Assembly: GCA_937890835.1 (NCBI GenBank)
Contig: CALADF010000056.1
Coordinates: 1-53,429 of the forward strand
Origin: an uncultured bacterium
GTDB lineage: Bacteria; Actinomycetota; Coriobacteriia; Coriobacteriales; Eggerthellaceae
Length of the DNA: 53,429 nt
Direction: 5' to 3'
A program made the position numbers and the translations under genes. The notes beneath the pieces are model-generated. The model saw only the letters and a program-made list of their open reading frames with translations, searched no databases and was not told where the DNA came from. Positions 7,631 through 16,170 of the stretch are shown here, in pieces; the first letter of the stretch is position 1, and each line of letters begins with the position of its first letter.

Positions 7631-9256
7631 TCACGCGGAAGCGACCGCAGGTTCAGAATCACGAAGACGACCGAGCTTGCGAACCTCGCGGAACACGAAT
7701 ATCGACGTCACGCAAACCGAGAGCGCATCGGACACCGGCACCGCCACGATGACCATGGCAAGCGGCGACATGCCGAAGACGCCCGCAAAATGCGGCATGA
7801 TGAGATACAGCGGTATCAGGAAGATCACCTGACGCGTCAGCTCAAGCACCGCCGCCTTCATGGGCTGGCCGCTCGACTGGAAGTAACTCGACCCGATGAT
7901 CTGGAAGCCGACCAGGGGATACAGGATGGTGTAGATCTGCAGCGCCTGCACGGCGAATCGCTCGAGGTCGCCGGTCACGCCGAACAGGTTGACGAGTTGA
8001 TAGGGGATAAGGTGAGACAGCAGCAAAAACACCGTGCCGAATCCGATTCCCCAGATCTCCGCCCACTTGAGCGCCTTCAAGACGCGACCCCAATTGCGCG
8101 CGCCGTAGTTGTAGCCGATGAGCGGTTGCGCACCCATCACCAGGCCGACCATCGGGGTGATGGCGAACATGGTGGCTTTCTGCGCGACGCCGATGGCCGC
8201 AAGGGCGCCTGCTGCGCCGAGCGGATCCATCGCGCCGTACTTCGTCACCACCTGGTTGAACACCACCGACACCACCGTCGATGCCACCTGCATGACAAAA
8301 GACGCGATGCCGAGTGTCATGATGTTGAGCATCAAGCGGAAGTCGGGCCTGCAACAAGACAGCTTCAAACGGAACGGAGCGCTTTTCACGAAGACGAAAT
8401 ACCACATCACGGGAACCATGCCGCACGCTTGACCTGCGACGGTGGCCCACGCGCTGCCCGCGACGCCCCATCCGAGCACTGCGACGAACAGCAGGTTGAA
8501 CACGACGCACATAATCGTGCCGAGCATCATGGTGACCAGCGCAAGCGTGGGCTTGCCCGCCGTGCGCAGGAAGTTGTTCATGCCCATGCCAAGCGACTGG
8601 AAGCCGAAGAAAACGCAAATGATCTGGATGAACTGCTTCGTCGGCTCATAGAGATCGGGCGTGGTGCCGATGAGCGCGAGCACCGGGTCGATGAACACGA
8701 AAGCGGCAAGGGCGACGACGGCGGACATGACGAACAAGAGCACAGCCGAGTTTCCCATGGTCTTCTCAACCAGCCTGACCTTGCCTTCGCCGAGCTGGAT
8801 GGCGGCGAGGGCGTTGCCGCCTTGACCCGCGAGCATGGAGAAGCCCATGAGAATGGTCATAACGGGCAGTGCGAGCGTGGTGACCGCGACGCCCACCTCG
8901 CCGACGAACCAGCCGAGCACCGCCGTATCCACCACGTTATAGAGTGTGTTGAACACCATCGAGATGATGGCGGGGACGGAGAACTCGAGCAGCAGCTTGC
9001 CGATCCGCTCGGTCCCCATGCGATCGGGGCTCGCCTTCCCCGGGCGGGAGGAACGAGGCTGCCGGGACTGCGGATCCTGGGGCAGCGATGCCGGTTGCCG
9101 ATGCCCCTGCGACTCCTGAAGCTGCGATTCTTGCGAATTCAGGTGCTGCGTCGCACGAGACGACTCGGGACCTTCGACGGACAAGGTTGTTTCTTTCTTC
9201 AAACTAACACCAACGCTTTCAAGTGCTTGCTTTTCCTTTCCAAAAAAGCTTAGCAC
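7631..9256 (-). CDS. MATE-family multidrug/metabolite exporter
   Basis: About 12 hydrophobic segments and MATE hallmarks (ERIGKLLLEFSVPAIISMVFNTLYNVVDTAVLGW; GQGGNALAAIQLGEG; GMGMNNFLRTAGKPTLALVTMM; YNYGARNWGRVLKALK). Cation-coupled export of drugs or metabolites across the cytoplasmic membrane. The first 80 residues form a Gln/Ser/Pro-rich hydrophilic extension not typical of the family. The GTG at 9256 has no clear ribosome-binding site, and an ATG at 9019 (MGTERIG) matches the usual family start, so the true protein may be about 460 residues. Operon with the downstream MarR gene. Confidence 0.87.
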   Translation of the reverse strand: MLSFFGKEKQALESVGVSLKKETTLSVEGPESSRATQHLNSQESQLQESQGHRQPASLPQDPQSRQPRSSRPGKASPDRMGTERIGKLLLEFSVPAIISMVFNTLYNVVDTAVLGWFVGEVGVAVTTLALPVMTILMGFSMLAGQGGNALAAIQLGEGKVRLVEKTMGNSAVLLFVMSAVVALAAFVFIDPVLALIGTTPDLYEPTKQFIQIICVFFGFQSLGMGMNNFLRTAGKPTLALVTMMLGTIMCVVFNLLFVAVLGWGVAGSAWATVAGQACGMVPVMWYFVFVKSAPFRLKLSCCRPDFRLMLNIMTLGIASFVMQVASTVVSVVFNQVVTKYGAMDPLGAAGALAAIGVAQKATMFAITPMVGLVMGAQPLIGYNYGARNWGRVLKALKWAEIWGIGFGTVFLLLSHLIPYQLVNLFGVTGDLERFAVQALQIYTILYPLVGFQIIGSSYFQSSGQPMKAAVLELTRQVIFLIPLYLIMPHFAGVFGMSPLAMVIVAVPVSDALSVCVTSIFVFREVRKLGRLRDSEPAVASA

Positions 9257-9265
9257 TCGAGCACA

Positions 9266-9290
9266 TTAGTTAGTAAGTTTTCTTATTATA
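9266..9290 (-). promoter_or_regulatory. Candidate promoter and MarR site before the MATE gene
   Basis: Minus-strand TATAAT (9290-9285) is followed by an AT-rich segment containing TTACTAACTAA (9276-9266), just before the GTG start. An AT-rich near-palindrome directly downstream of the -10 box is a usual position for a MarR operator, suggesting autoregulation by the gene at 7004. No good -35 box is visible. Confidence 0.35.
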
Positions 9291-9465
9291 TATTCACCAA
9301 AGATCGACGATCGCGCCGACGGCAGATGCCTGATCGCACAGACGGGACGGGGCGCTTCGCAAAGATCGACGAGCGCGTCGGCTGCGGCTTGCGCAGCCGA
9401 GAAGGCCGCTCGAAGCCCACGCGTCGCAACCCGATCCTTGCGATCGCCGTTTATCGTGCGTCCGT

Positions 9466-9993
9466 CTAGCGCAGCGCGTCGGCAACCTTGCGCGCGGCGG
9501 CGGTGATGGACAGGTCGTTCACGTCGACCGTGATGTCGGCGTACTTCTCATAGAGAGGCTTGCGCTCGTCGAAGAGGTCGCGCAGGCTCATGCCGATGCC
9601 GCCCTTCATGACCACGCCGCGCTCGGAGAGGTCGGATAGACGTCCTTTCAGCTCCTCGTAGTCGATCTGCAGATACACCACACGGCCGATCGAGGCGAGG
9701 TGCGCCATGGCCTCCTCGGAGTAGATGGCGGAACCGCCCGTCGCGACGATGGTGCGCTCGTACTCGATCTGGGTGAGGACCTGGTTCTCCACCTGGATGA
9801 AGCCCTCCGGCCCAAGGGCGTCGATGATGCGCTCGAGCGTCTTGTCGCTTTGCTGCTGAATGAGCAAGTCGGCGTCCACGAAGTCGTAGTTCATGATCTT
9901 GGCGAGGACGATGCCCAGCGTCGACTTCCCCGCACCGGGCATGCCGATGAGGATGATGTTATCGCGTCCCGGCTCGTCGCATTTTTCCTTCAT
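9466..9993 (-). CDS. aroK: Shikimate kinase or shikimate-kinase-like phosphotransferase
   Basis: A 175-residue P-loop kinase of shikimate kinase length. Walker A is GMPGAGKST (residues 18-26), the substrate Asp pair is in FVDADLL, and the C-terminal ERKPLYEKYADITVD matches the family adenine/lid region. The enzyme would phosphorylate shikimate in the chorismate pathway. Two substrate-site features differ from E. coli AroK: the GFRxxE arginine is absent (GFIQVE here) and the GGG loop is GGS. Similar variants are seen in anaerobe genomes annotated as shikimate kinase, so function is likely but not certain. AGGAG precedes the ATG. No other aro genes are adjacent. Confidence 0.75.
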   Translation of the reverse strand: MKEKCDEPGRDNIILIGMPGAGKSTLGIVLAKIMNYDFVDADLLIQQQSDKTLERIIDALGPEGFIQVENQVLTQIEYERTIVATGGSAIYSEEAMAHLASIGRVVYLQIDYEELKGRLSDLSERGVVMKGGIGMSLRDLFDERKPLYEKYADITVDVNDLSITAAARKVADALR

Positions 9994-10109
9994 CTTCCAC
10001 TCCTGACGACGGTCTGTCCTTGAACACGCGAGAGATTACTGCAACGGACGCGGACGTGCAAGCAACTTGCCGCAAACGGATACGGCATCCGCCGACCTTT
10101 CGACGCGAA

Positions 10110-11090
10110 CTACGCCGACGCTTTTCCAACGCCGGCAGGGTCGGGATCGGGTTCGGCGACGTGCAGCCCGTCTTCGCCGGCGACGCTTTTCCCCTTCCCC
10201 TTCCGCTTCAAGGGGAACGTCTCGCTTATCACGATGGCGGCGAAGATGAGGGCGAAGCCGAGCAGCAGTCTTCCGGTCACCACCTCGCCGTACAGCAGAA
10301 CCGAGAACACCACGCCGAAAACCGACTCAAGGGAGAGAAGTAACGCACCCTGAGCAGGGGGGATGTAGGCCAGCGCGACGTTTTGGATGCCGAACGCGAT
10401 GACGGAGGCGAACACCGCCAAGAAGACCATGCTCGCGACGATGGACGGCGTGATGGCCGACAGGGCGGGCAGGGTCTCGGTCGCCGCGCCGAAAACGCAG
10501 CCGAGCGTTCCCTCGGTGAAGAATTGGATCACCGTGAGGACCAGCACGTCGTTTTTGCGCGAGAACTTCGACACGTAAACCATGTGCAGGCCGAACAGCA
10601 GAGCGCACAGAAGCGTCATGGTTTCGCCGTAGCCCATGGAAAGCGAGTTATCCGAGGACGTCACCGACACCAGCCAGATGCCGATCACCGCCAGCACCGC
10701 AGCGCCGATGTTGAAAACCGTGGGACGCTTACGCGCGATGATCCACCACAGAAAGGGAACGATCACGCAGTACGTCGCGGTCAGAAACGCGTTGATGCCG
10801 GGCGTCGTATGCTGGAGGCCGACCGTCTGGCTCCAGAACGCGGCGAAGTCGAGGGCGCCGAGGACGATGCCCGCCGCAAGCGCATCGCGCGTGAACATGC
10901 GCCGCACGTGCTTCCAAAGAACGGCGAGCAGAATGGCCCCCGCCATGAGGAAGCGAATGCCGAGAAGCCACGCGGGAGGCAGCACCTCCACGATGTCCTT
11001 CATGACGACGAAGCTGAAGCCCCAGATGATGGTGGCGACCACGATGAGAAACTTGTAAACGAATGTCGGTATGTTGTCGAGTTTAACCAC
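10110..11090 (-). CDS. EamA/DMT-family transporter
   Basis: A 326-residue protein with about ten membrane helices in two EamA repeats (first ATIIWGFSFVVMKDIVEVLPP, second AVFASVIAFGIQNVALAYIPPAQGALLLSLESVFGVVFS). The PAQGALLLSLESVFG signature is typical of drug/metabolite transporters. It probably exports a small metabolite. The basic, Pro/Glu-rich C-terminus is cytoplasmic. The GTG start at 11090 lies 8 bases after TATAAT on the minus strand (11104-11099), so the message may lack a leader. Confidence 0.85.
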   Translation of the reverse strand: MVKLDNIPTFVYKFLIVVATIIWGFSFVVMKDIVEVLPPAWLLGIRFLMAGAILLAVLWKHVRRMFTRDALAAGIVLGALDFAAFWSQTVGLQHTTPGINAFLTATYCVIVPFLWWIIARKRPTVFNIGAAVLAVIGIWLVSVTSSDNSLSMGYGETMTLLCALLFGLHMVYVSKFSRKNDVLVLTVIQFFTEGTLGCVFGAATETLPALSAITPSIVASMVFLAVFASVIAFGIQNVALAYIPPAQGALLLSLESVFGVVFSVLLYGEVVTGRLLLGFALIFAAIVISETFPLKRKGKGKSVAGEDGLHVAEPDPDPAGVGKASA

Positions 11091-11098
11091 GGCGCGAC

Positions 11099-11104
11099 AT
11101 TATA
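11099..11104 (-). promoter_or_regulatory. -10 box of a probably leaderless EamA transcript
   Basis: TATAAT reads on the minus strand and ends 8 bases before the GTG start of the transporter. Transcription would therefore begin at or within a base or two of the start codon, and no Shine-Dalgarno sequence is present. Only a weak -35 candidate is seen. Confidence 0.45.
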
Positions 11105-11122
11105 ACCGACAATCCGGCTCGC

Positions 11123-13375
11123 TTAACCGCGGGCGCGCCTCATCTTCCGCGAGAAGCGCCCGGCTCCGCTCAACCTGGCGTTCGCCTCGGATATCGACGT
11201 GCGAGCGGACGACAGCGTCTGCGCCATCGTCGCCGAAAGAGCCGCGCAAGCGGTGGGATCGAGCGCCGCCGCCTCGGCGGCCTCATGTTCCGTTGCCGCA
11301 GAGGACTCTTCTCGCGCGAACCATGCGGCGAGAGAATCAGGCTTCGACGAACCATCGACGAGCAAGCGCTCGGCCGCGGTCTCGATATCCTCCCGAGAGA
11401 CGCCGAACAGATATGCATATAAAAGCAGAGCCGCGCCCTCGTCGTCGGTGGCTGCGCAGGCATCGGCGCCCGCGCAGCCTTCGCCAGATCGCATGGCGAC
11501 ATCAGCCCGCGGAGCCGCAGCGACCCGCGCGCGGGAGAGCGCGCCGTCGCCCGCGTGCGCTGCGGAAGGCTCATCGCCGGCCGAAGCAGGCTCCCCGCCG
11601 AACGCCGCCAGATCACGAACGTAGTTGCGCGCGGCTTTACACCGCGCCGCCACCTCGTTGCCCGCGACGGTGCGGCGCGGCATGGCGTTGCCCATCACGA
11701 CCAACACCGCAGCTGTCACGGCGAAGGCGACCGTGCTGACAAGGCCCCCCGACGTGAGGAAATTCGCCGCTGCGGCGATCGCGAGCACGAGAGCCACGAC
11801 GAACACCGCCGTGCGAAGCTTCATGCTGCGCCTATCGAAGAAGTCCCGCCTGGCGACCTCCTCGGTGAGACGATGCTGCCAGCGTCCCATCGCGGCGACG
11901 AAAGACGACGGCTCGTCTTCGCCGAATTTGCGGATCGCGGCAAACCAAAGCGCGCCGGTCCCCTTCGCGAACTCGTCGAAGAGCACCTCCATCGTCACCT
12001 GATCGATGGGATCGGAAAGCTCCGCAGCCTTCGCGTCGTCACGCGTCAGGCGAAAATCGTCCATCGGCGCGCCCGCTCCATCGGGATACGAACCACGCGC
12101 CAGCTTCACCGCGCCCTGGCGGGCGAGGTTCATGACCGAAACCGTGAAATCGTCGCCCGATTCCCTGTTCCAACGCCAAAGCCTTCCAACGAGAGCGGGA
12201 TGCAGGTCGCGGGCGGGGTCGCGACGCAGATACGCGCCGGTGAAGCGAGGCTTGTGCTCTCGGCCAAAGCACAGATACAAGATCACCACAGCGACGAGAA
12301 CGAGCGCGCACACGGCGATCGAGCCGGCAGCAAGGGCGTAGTCGATGACGCGGCGGTTGCTATCATGATCGGTCCAACTGGCCTCTTCGCTGAAAATCGT
12401 CCCGAGCTGCGTGGTCCCCTGATTCGCGAGCCGGACCTTCCTGTCGAGATTCGTGAGCCACCCCACGGGAAAAGCCACGTGCGCTTCCGCATACCGACCC
12501 GCTTCGACCAGGGCGACATGGTAGACGACGGTTCCATCCTCCTGAACCAACGCCTCGCCATCGGCAGGTCCATGGCCCCATGCATAGACGTTCTCGCCGG
12601 GCACGACCTGCGTCGCCGAAGGTACGGGAAGCTCGATGGTCAGCGTGACGCTCTCGGATGCGATCGCCCAGCCCTCGGGAACGTAACGCCAGTATATTTC
12701 CGCGACATCATCGTAGGGCGTCACGCCGTCAGCGACGACGTAATCCATTTCGAGCACCACTCGATCTCCCATATCCTCGAGGAACACATACACCATGCTC
12801 TCCAAGCGATCGAGTGACCATGCGCTGTGATCGGGGCCGCCCGACTCACGCCAGCTTGTTTGGAAAGGGGCCCGGGAAAGGTTCTCCCATTCTCCGACGA
12901 CATTGCCCTCCTCGTCGACGGCGGCGGCGCGCATGGAGGATATCTCGGCCTCGGACCCCGCCGACACGCCGGCGAAGCTCCACTTCAACCGTACGGAGCT
13001 GTCGTCGGTCGTGAATACGCGCTGCTCCGTCACGTGGAGAGAGCCGTCCGTTTGCGCCTGCGCCACGATGTCCGTCTGCGGGCACAAGACCTCGGCGGCA
13101 AGCGCCGGGTTCGGGAAAACGGCGATGGCGAAAGCGAGGGTGATGAGCGCGAGGGCGGCGCGGAGGACCGGCATCGCAAAGCGCGACGGGGTCCGGACGG
13201 GTGCGCCATCCGGGCGCACGAACGCGGCTGCGGCGGCGTTTTCTGACGCGCGCGGCGACGAGAACCTTCCGAAGCCCGCCCGCACGTCGGCGTCCGCTGC
13301 GGCGCCTTCAGCCTCCCGCAATGCTTCGGACCCTTCAAGACCGTTCCTGTGCGCGTCGGCGCCCGTTGCGAGCAT
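11123..13375 (-). CDS. DUF2207 domain membrane protein
   Basis: A 750-residue predicted membrane protein. A signal-like helix at about residues 68-93 (LRAALALITLAFAIAVF, ending PALAA) leads into an extracytoplasmic DUF2207 beta domain (QTDGSLHVTEQRVF, VRLKWSFAGV, VPEGWAIASESVTLTIELPVP). A membrane helix follows (SIAVCALVLVAVVILYLCFGRE), then a cytoplasmic region with the conserved RRDPARDLHPALVGRLW, and two further helices near residues 510-570. The end is Ala/Glu-rich. The ATG at 13375 has GAGGGAGA just upstream. The family is common in actinobacteria; its function is not established. Confidence 0.85.
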   Translation of the reverse strand: MLATGADAHRNGLEGSEALREAEGAAADADVRAGFGRFSSPRASENAAAAAFVRPDGAPVRTPSRFAMPVLRAALALITLAFAIAVFPNPALAAEVLCPQTDIVAQAQTDGSLHVTEQRVFTTDDSSVRLKWSFAGVSAGSEAEISSMRAAAVDEEGNVVGEWENLSRAPFQTSWRESGGPDHSAWSLDRLESMVYVFLEDMGDRVVLEMDYVVADGVTPYDDVAEIYWRYVPEGWAIASESVTLTIELPVPSATQVVPGENVYAWGHGPADGEALVQEDGTVVYHVALVEAGRYAEAHVAFPVGWLTNLDRKVRLANQGTTQLGTIFSEEASWTDHDSNRRVIDYALAAGSIAVCALVLVAVVILYLCFGREHKPRFTGAYLRRDPARDLHPALVGRLWRWNRESGDDFTVSVMNLARQGAVKLARGSYPDGAGAPMDDFRLTRDDAKAAELSDPIDQVTMEVLFDEFAKGTGALWFAAIRKFGEDEPSSFVAAMGRWQHRLTEEVARRDFFDRRSMKLRTAVFVVALVLAIAAAANFLTSGGLVSTVAFAVTAAVLVVMGNAMPRRTVAGNEVAARCKAARNYVRDLAAFGGEPASAGDEPSAAHAGDGALSRARVAAAPRADVAMRSGEGCAGADACAATDDEGAALLLYAYLFGVSREDIETAAERLLVDGSSKPDSLAAWFAREESSAATEHEAAEAAALDPTACAALSATMAQTLSSARTSISEANARLSGAGRFSRKMRRARG

Positions 13376-13679
13376 GCGCGTCTCCCTCGCTAGTCGCTCC
13401 AACCACTTCTCGCGCAGTGGCCGCGCTCTCCCGTTTCTCCAGTGAAAAACTTCGCAACATTATAAAGCACCATGCCGAGCTAGCCGCGCTGTTCGCCGCG
13501 CGTAGTCGAGGCACCCGCTGCGCGCCGTCCTCGCTGCGCGCAGCTTTTGCCACGCGCCCTGAACAGACCACCCCGCCACCCGGCGCAGACGCGCCTCGCC
13601 GTTCCGCCTCGCGCCATCGCCGACATGCGCCGCAGGCAGGCCTCGCGAAGCGATGACGTGTTGACCTGATGAATTCTCG
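13376..13679. other. Intergenic stretch before tRNA-Ser
   Basis: Divergent promoter region of about 300 bases. A minus-strand TATAAT at 13464-13459 could serve the DUF2207 gene. The rest is GC-rich and I see no gene in it. Confidence 0.4.
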
Positions 13680-13709
13680 TTGACAGGCCCGAGTCAAGTC
13701 GGGTAAGAT
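13680..13709 (+). promoter_or_regulatory. Promoter of tRNA-Ser(GCU)
   Basis: Consensus TTGACA (13680-13685), 18-base spacer, TAAGAT (13704-13709), about 15 bases before the mature tRNA 5' end. Confidence 0.65.
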
Positions 13710-13723
13710 TCATTCTTGCTGAC

Positions 13724-13814
13724 GGAGAAGTGACCGAGAGGCCGAAGGTGCTCGCCTGCTAAGTGAGTATGCCCCAAAAGGGCATCCAGGGTTCGAATCC
13801 CTGCTTCTCCGCCA
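13724..13814 (+). tRNA. tRNA-Ser (anticodon GCU)
   Basis: Class II tRNA of 91 bases with encoded CCA. The acceptor arms GGAGAAG/CTTCTCC pair fully. The anticodon loop CTGCTAA gives GCT, a long variable arm follows, and the T-loop is GGTTCGAATCC. Reads AGU/AGC codons. Confidence 0.96.
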
Positions 13815-13825
13815 CCTGACTACAC

Positions 13826-13860
13826 AGACCCCCTGCGCTATCGAACGCAGGGGGTCTTTT
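13826..13860 (+). terminator. Terminator after tRNA-Ser(GCU)
   Basis: GACCCCCTGCG (13827-13837) pairs with CGCAGGGGGTC (13846-13856) around an 8-base loop, followed by TTTT. Confidence 0.85.
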
Positions 13861-13862
13861 CA

Positions 13863-14418
13863 TTTCAGGAGAAGCTGGGATACAGGATACGCGCCTGCTC
13901 CGAGGGGCTATAGGGCGAAATGCGGGGCTATAGGTCAGAATGTGCCCGCTCCGATTATTCACTGCCGGCATTCGGTTGGCATATGGAAGCCGGGCCTCTG
14001 GCCAGACCCACTTTTTGAGGCCTAAGCTACCTCCACGATGCAAGCATGCATGAAATCGGGTTTCGGGATTCCCTTAAATCAACGACTTGTATCAGCGTAA
14101 CGCAGAATCCCGCCCGCTGCCCTCCAAAGCCGGTGCAGCGCGGGCGAATTCCCCTGCGTTTTCCCAGTTCACAGCTTCTCGGCAGAACCGACCTTAGCCC
14201 TCGGAGAGCTCACGTTGATACAAATCGTGCAAAAACGGGAATCTCGACGGCTGGAAGAGCGCGCAAGCATCATCGCGCGCTCTGACGAGGGCGTGGAAGC
14301 TGCATATGAGGAAGCAGAAGCGAGGGCAAACGCATCTGGGCTGCCGCCACGTCGGCGTGCGCAACCTAGCGCCGATGCGACGGCAGCCCAGATGATGGTT
14401 GCAAGCGAAAGAGCATAA
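13863..14418. other. Gene-free region with a large nested inverted repeat
   Basis: About 550 bases between tRNA-Ser and a small membrane protein gene. Short open frames here have no recognisable protein character. The notable structure is CATCTGGGCTGCCG (14333-14346) paired with CGGCAGCCCAGATG (14381-14394), a perfect 14-bp stem enclosing a second 6-bp stem (TCGGCG 14352-14357 with CGCCGA 14370-14375). The region may be the remnant of an element inserted behind the tRNA gene, or hold a non-coding RNA. Confidence 0.4.
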
Positions 14419-14449
14419 GCGCAGGGACGCCCGAAAGAGAGCCCTGCGC
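14419..14449 (-). terminator. Terminator of the small membrane protein gene
   Basis: GCGCAGGG (14419-14426) pairs with CCCTGCGC (14442-14449), starting 2 bases after the stop at 14452; the following minus-strand sequence is T-rich. Confidence 0.6.
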
Positions 14450-14451
14450 CG

Positions 14452-14817
14452 CTACCCCTTCTTCCAGGGGAAACGGCGGATCACCCGCGCGGCCTGGCGC
14501 TTATCGCGATAATGAGGATTGTGCTTGAGGAACACATGGTTGCACCAGCGCGTGATGCCCAGGCAGACAAGTCCGACGATCGCGAAGCTGAGCGCAAGAT
14601 CGAGCACGCCGACATGGCTCTCGAACAGCGCGTAAAGCGACGCCAATCCGAAAAACGCGATGATAACGACGTTGAGCCAGGTGAAGACCTTGATGAGAAC
14701 CTCTTTAGCCCGCGTCGGAGAATGGCGGTACGTGACCACAAGATAGATGACGATCGCAACGACCGCCATGATCAGCAAAAGCGGCACGATACGACTCAAA
14801 CGTGCGAGCAAACCCAT
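14452..14817 (-). CDS. Small three-helix membrane protein
   Basis: A 121-residue protein with hydrophobic segments at about residues 8-28 (IVPLLLIMAVVAIVIYLVV), 41-63 (FTWLNVVIIAFFGLASLYAL) and 70-90 (LDLALSFAIVGLVCLGI). The tail is basic (RDKRQAARVIRRFPWKKG) and should lie in the cytoplasm by the positive-inside rule. The ATG at 14817 has GAGGAGG just upstream; an ATG 18 bases earlier does not. Cotranscription with ispE upstream is possible. No family recognised. Confidence 0.8.
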   Translation of the reverse strand: MGLLARLSRIVPLLLIMAVVAIVIYLVVTYRHSPTRAKEVLIKVFTWLNVVIIAFFGLASLYALFESHVGVLDLALSFAIVGLVCLGITRWCNHVFLKHNPHYRDKRQAARVIRRFPWKKG

Positions 14818-15090
14818 TTCGGCCTCCTCTCGCAATTTGCCAGGCGAATGCGCGAATCAAAGTGCGTTGCGGCGGCTCCGCCGCGAACACGCGCCCAATA
14901 TTACCACGAGGTCGCTCGTCCCGACCTCGCTTCGCACAATGGGCGCAACCGAGAGCAAGGCCGGCAAGCACGCTGCGACAAGCTTGCGCACCGCAAGGTC
15001 TTAGCGAGCGCGCTGCGGCGAAGGCGAAGCGGGTGCGGGACAGCGGGATCGACGCCGCCGCGGGGCAGTGCGGATCGAGCGCCGCGATAT

Positions 15091-16170
15091 CTAGCGGCGA
15101 GGCACCGCCGCGGCGCGCAGCGACGAGAACGTGCACGCGCGAGCCCACCACCCGCGCGATTGCGCAGATGCGGCGATGTCGCACGCCGTGCTGAAGCTGT
15201 CCGTCACGGCGAAGGTGGTCGCGCCGCTTCCGCACAGCAGCACCTTCTCCGGCGCGACGCCTGTTTGCGCGGCGAGCCATTCACGAACCTCGACCAAAAC
15301 CGGCTCAAGACCCTCGGCGGCGGGGGCGAGATTGTTGAACAGCGGCACATCCTCGGCGCAGGCGGCGCAAGAAGCGGCAGCCAGTACATCGGCGGGCACC
15401 GGCACGGGCGCCTCGTCGAAGGCGCGGTATGCAGCAGGCGTGGAGACGCCGACGAAGGGCTTCACCAGCACAATCGGGAGCTTCATGGGTTCGAGAGAGC
15501 GGACGAAGCATTCTCCCGCACCGCCGAAGAGAGCGCATCCGCCCTCCAAGAAGAACGCCACGTCGCTGCCGAGCGTGCAGGCGACCTCCGCCACACGAGA
15601 ATCGCGCGCGTCAAGCTGCCAACGCGACGCGAGCGCGGTTAGCACCGCCGCCGCATCCGACGATCCCCCGCCAAGTCCTCCCTGATGGGGAATGTTCTTC
15701 TCGATGCGAATGAGCACGCGCTCGAACCCGGCGCGCCCGAGCGAGCAAGCGAGCCCGTCAACCGCCCTGCACACGATGTTGTCGCGCGCGGGCACGTTGA
15801 GCGCGTGATCGGCGTCGAGCGCCGTCTTATCCGAGCAGTCGACGCTTACGAGGATGTTGTCCTCCGGGCCGACGACCGCGAGATGATCGGGCAGGTCGAG
15901 CGTTCCGTCTTCAGTTCGATACGCATCGAGCGGGGACGCGGCAAGGGGTTCGGTCCTGACGTAGAGAACGTCATGGAGCGACACCGCGTGCATCACGTTC
16001 GCCACTTCATGGAACCCATCGTCTCGGCGATCGCCAACGCCCAAGACCAGGTTCACCTTCGCAGGCGCCACGACCTTCGTCGCGCCGGGTCCCAAAAACG
16101 TATCCGCTGACCACTGCGCCTCGCGCGCTGCCGCCAGCATGTCGACCTTGCGGGTCTTCCCTTCGCTCAT
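15091..16170 (-). CDS. ispE: 4-diphosphocytidyl-2-C-methyl-D-erythritol kinase
   Basis: GHMP-family kinase of the MEP isoprenoid pathway; it phosphorylates the 2-hydroxyl of CDP-methylerythritol using ATP. The N-terminal APAKVNLVLGVGDRRDDGFHE holds the conserved Lys and the substrate contact DGFHE. The ATP-binding loop is PHQGGLGGGSSDAAAVL. A third GHMP motif, LLCGSGATTFAV, is near the C-terminus. At 359 residues it is longer than usual, with about 35 extra N-terminal residues and extended ends. Its ATG follows directly on the stop of tadA and has GAGGAAT upstream, so the two genes are coupled. Confidence 0.93.
   Translation of the reverse strand: MSEGKTRKVDMLAAAREAQWSADTFLGPGATKVVAPAKVNLVLGVGDRRDDGFHEVANVMHAVSLHDVLYVRTEPLAASPLDAYRTEDGTLDLPDHLAVVGPEDNILVSVDCSDKTALDADHALNVPARDNIVCRAVDGLACSLGRAGFERVLIRIEKNIPHQGGLGGGSSDAAAVLTALASRWQLDARDSRVAEVACTLGSDVAFFLEGGCALFGGAGECFVRSLEPMKLPIVLVKPFVGVSTPAAYRAFDEAPVPVPADVLAAASCAACAEDVPLFNNLAPAAEGLEPVLVEVREWLAAQTGVAPEKVLLCGSGATTFAVTDSFSTACDIAASAQSRGWWARACTFSSLRAAAVPRR

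Noticed and set aside
13759..14043. Minus-strand open frame over tRNA-Ser(GCU)
   Set aside because: Its end is the reverse complement of the tRNA ('GFEPWMP' type peptide), a known artefact of tRNA antisense frames.
14215..14418. 67-codon plus-strand frame, possibly a toxin/antitoxin or recombinase remnant
   Set aside because: No recognisable motif; its second half is formed by the nested inverted repeat, so coding is doubtful.
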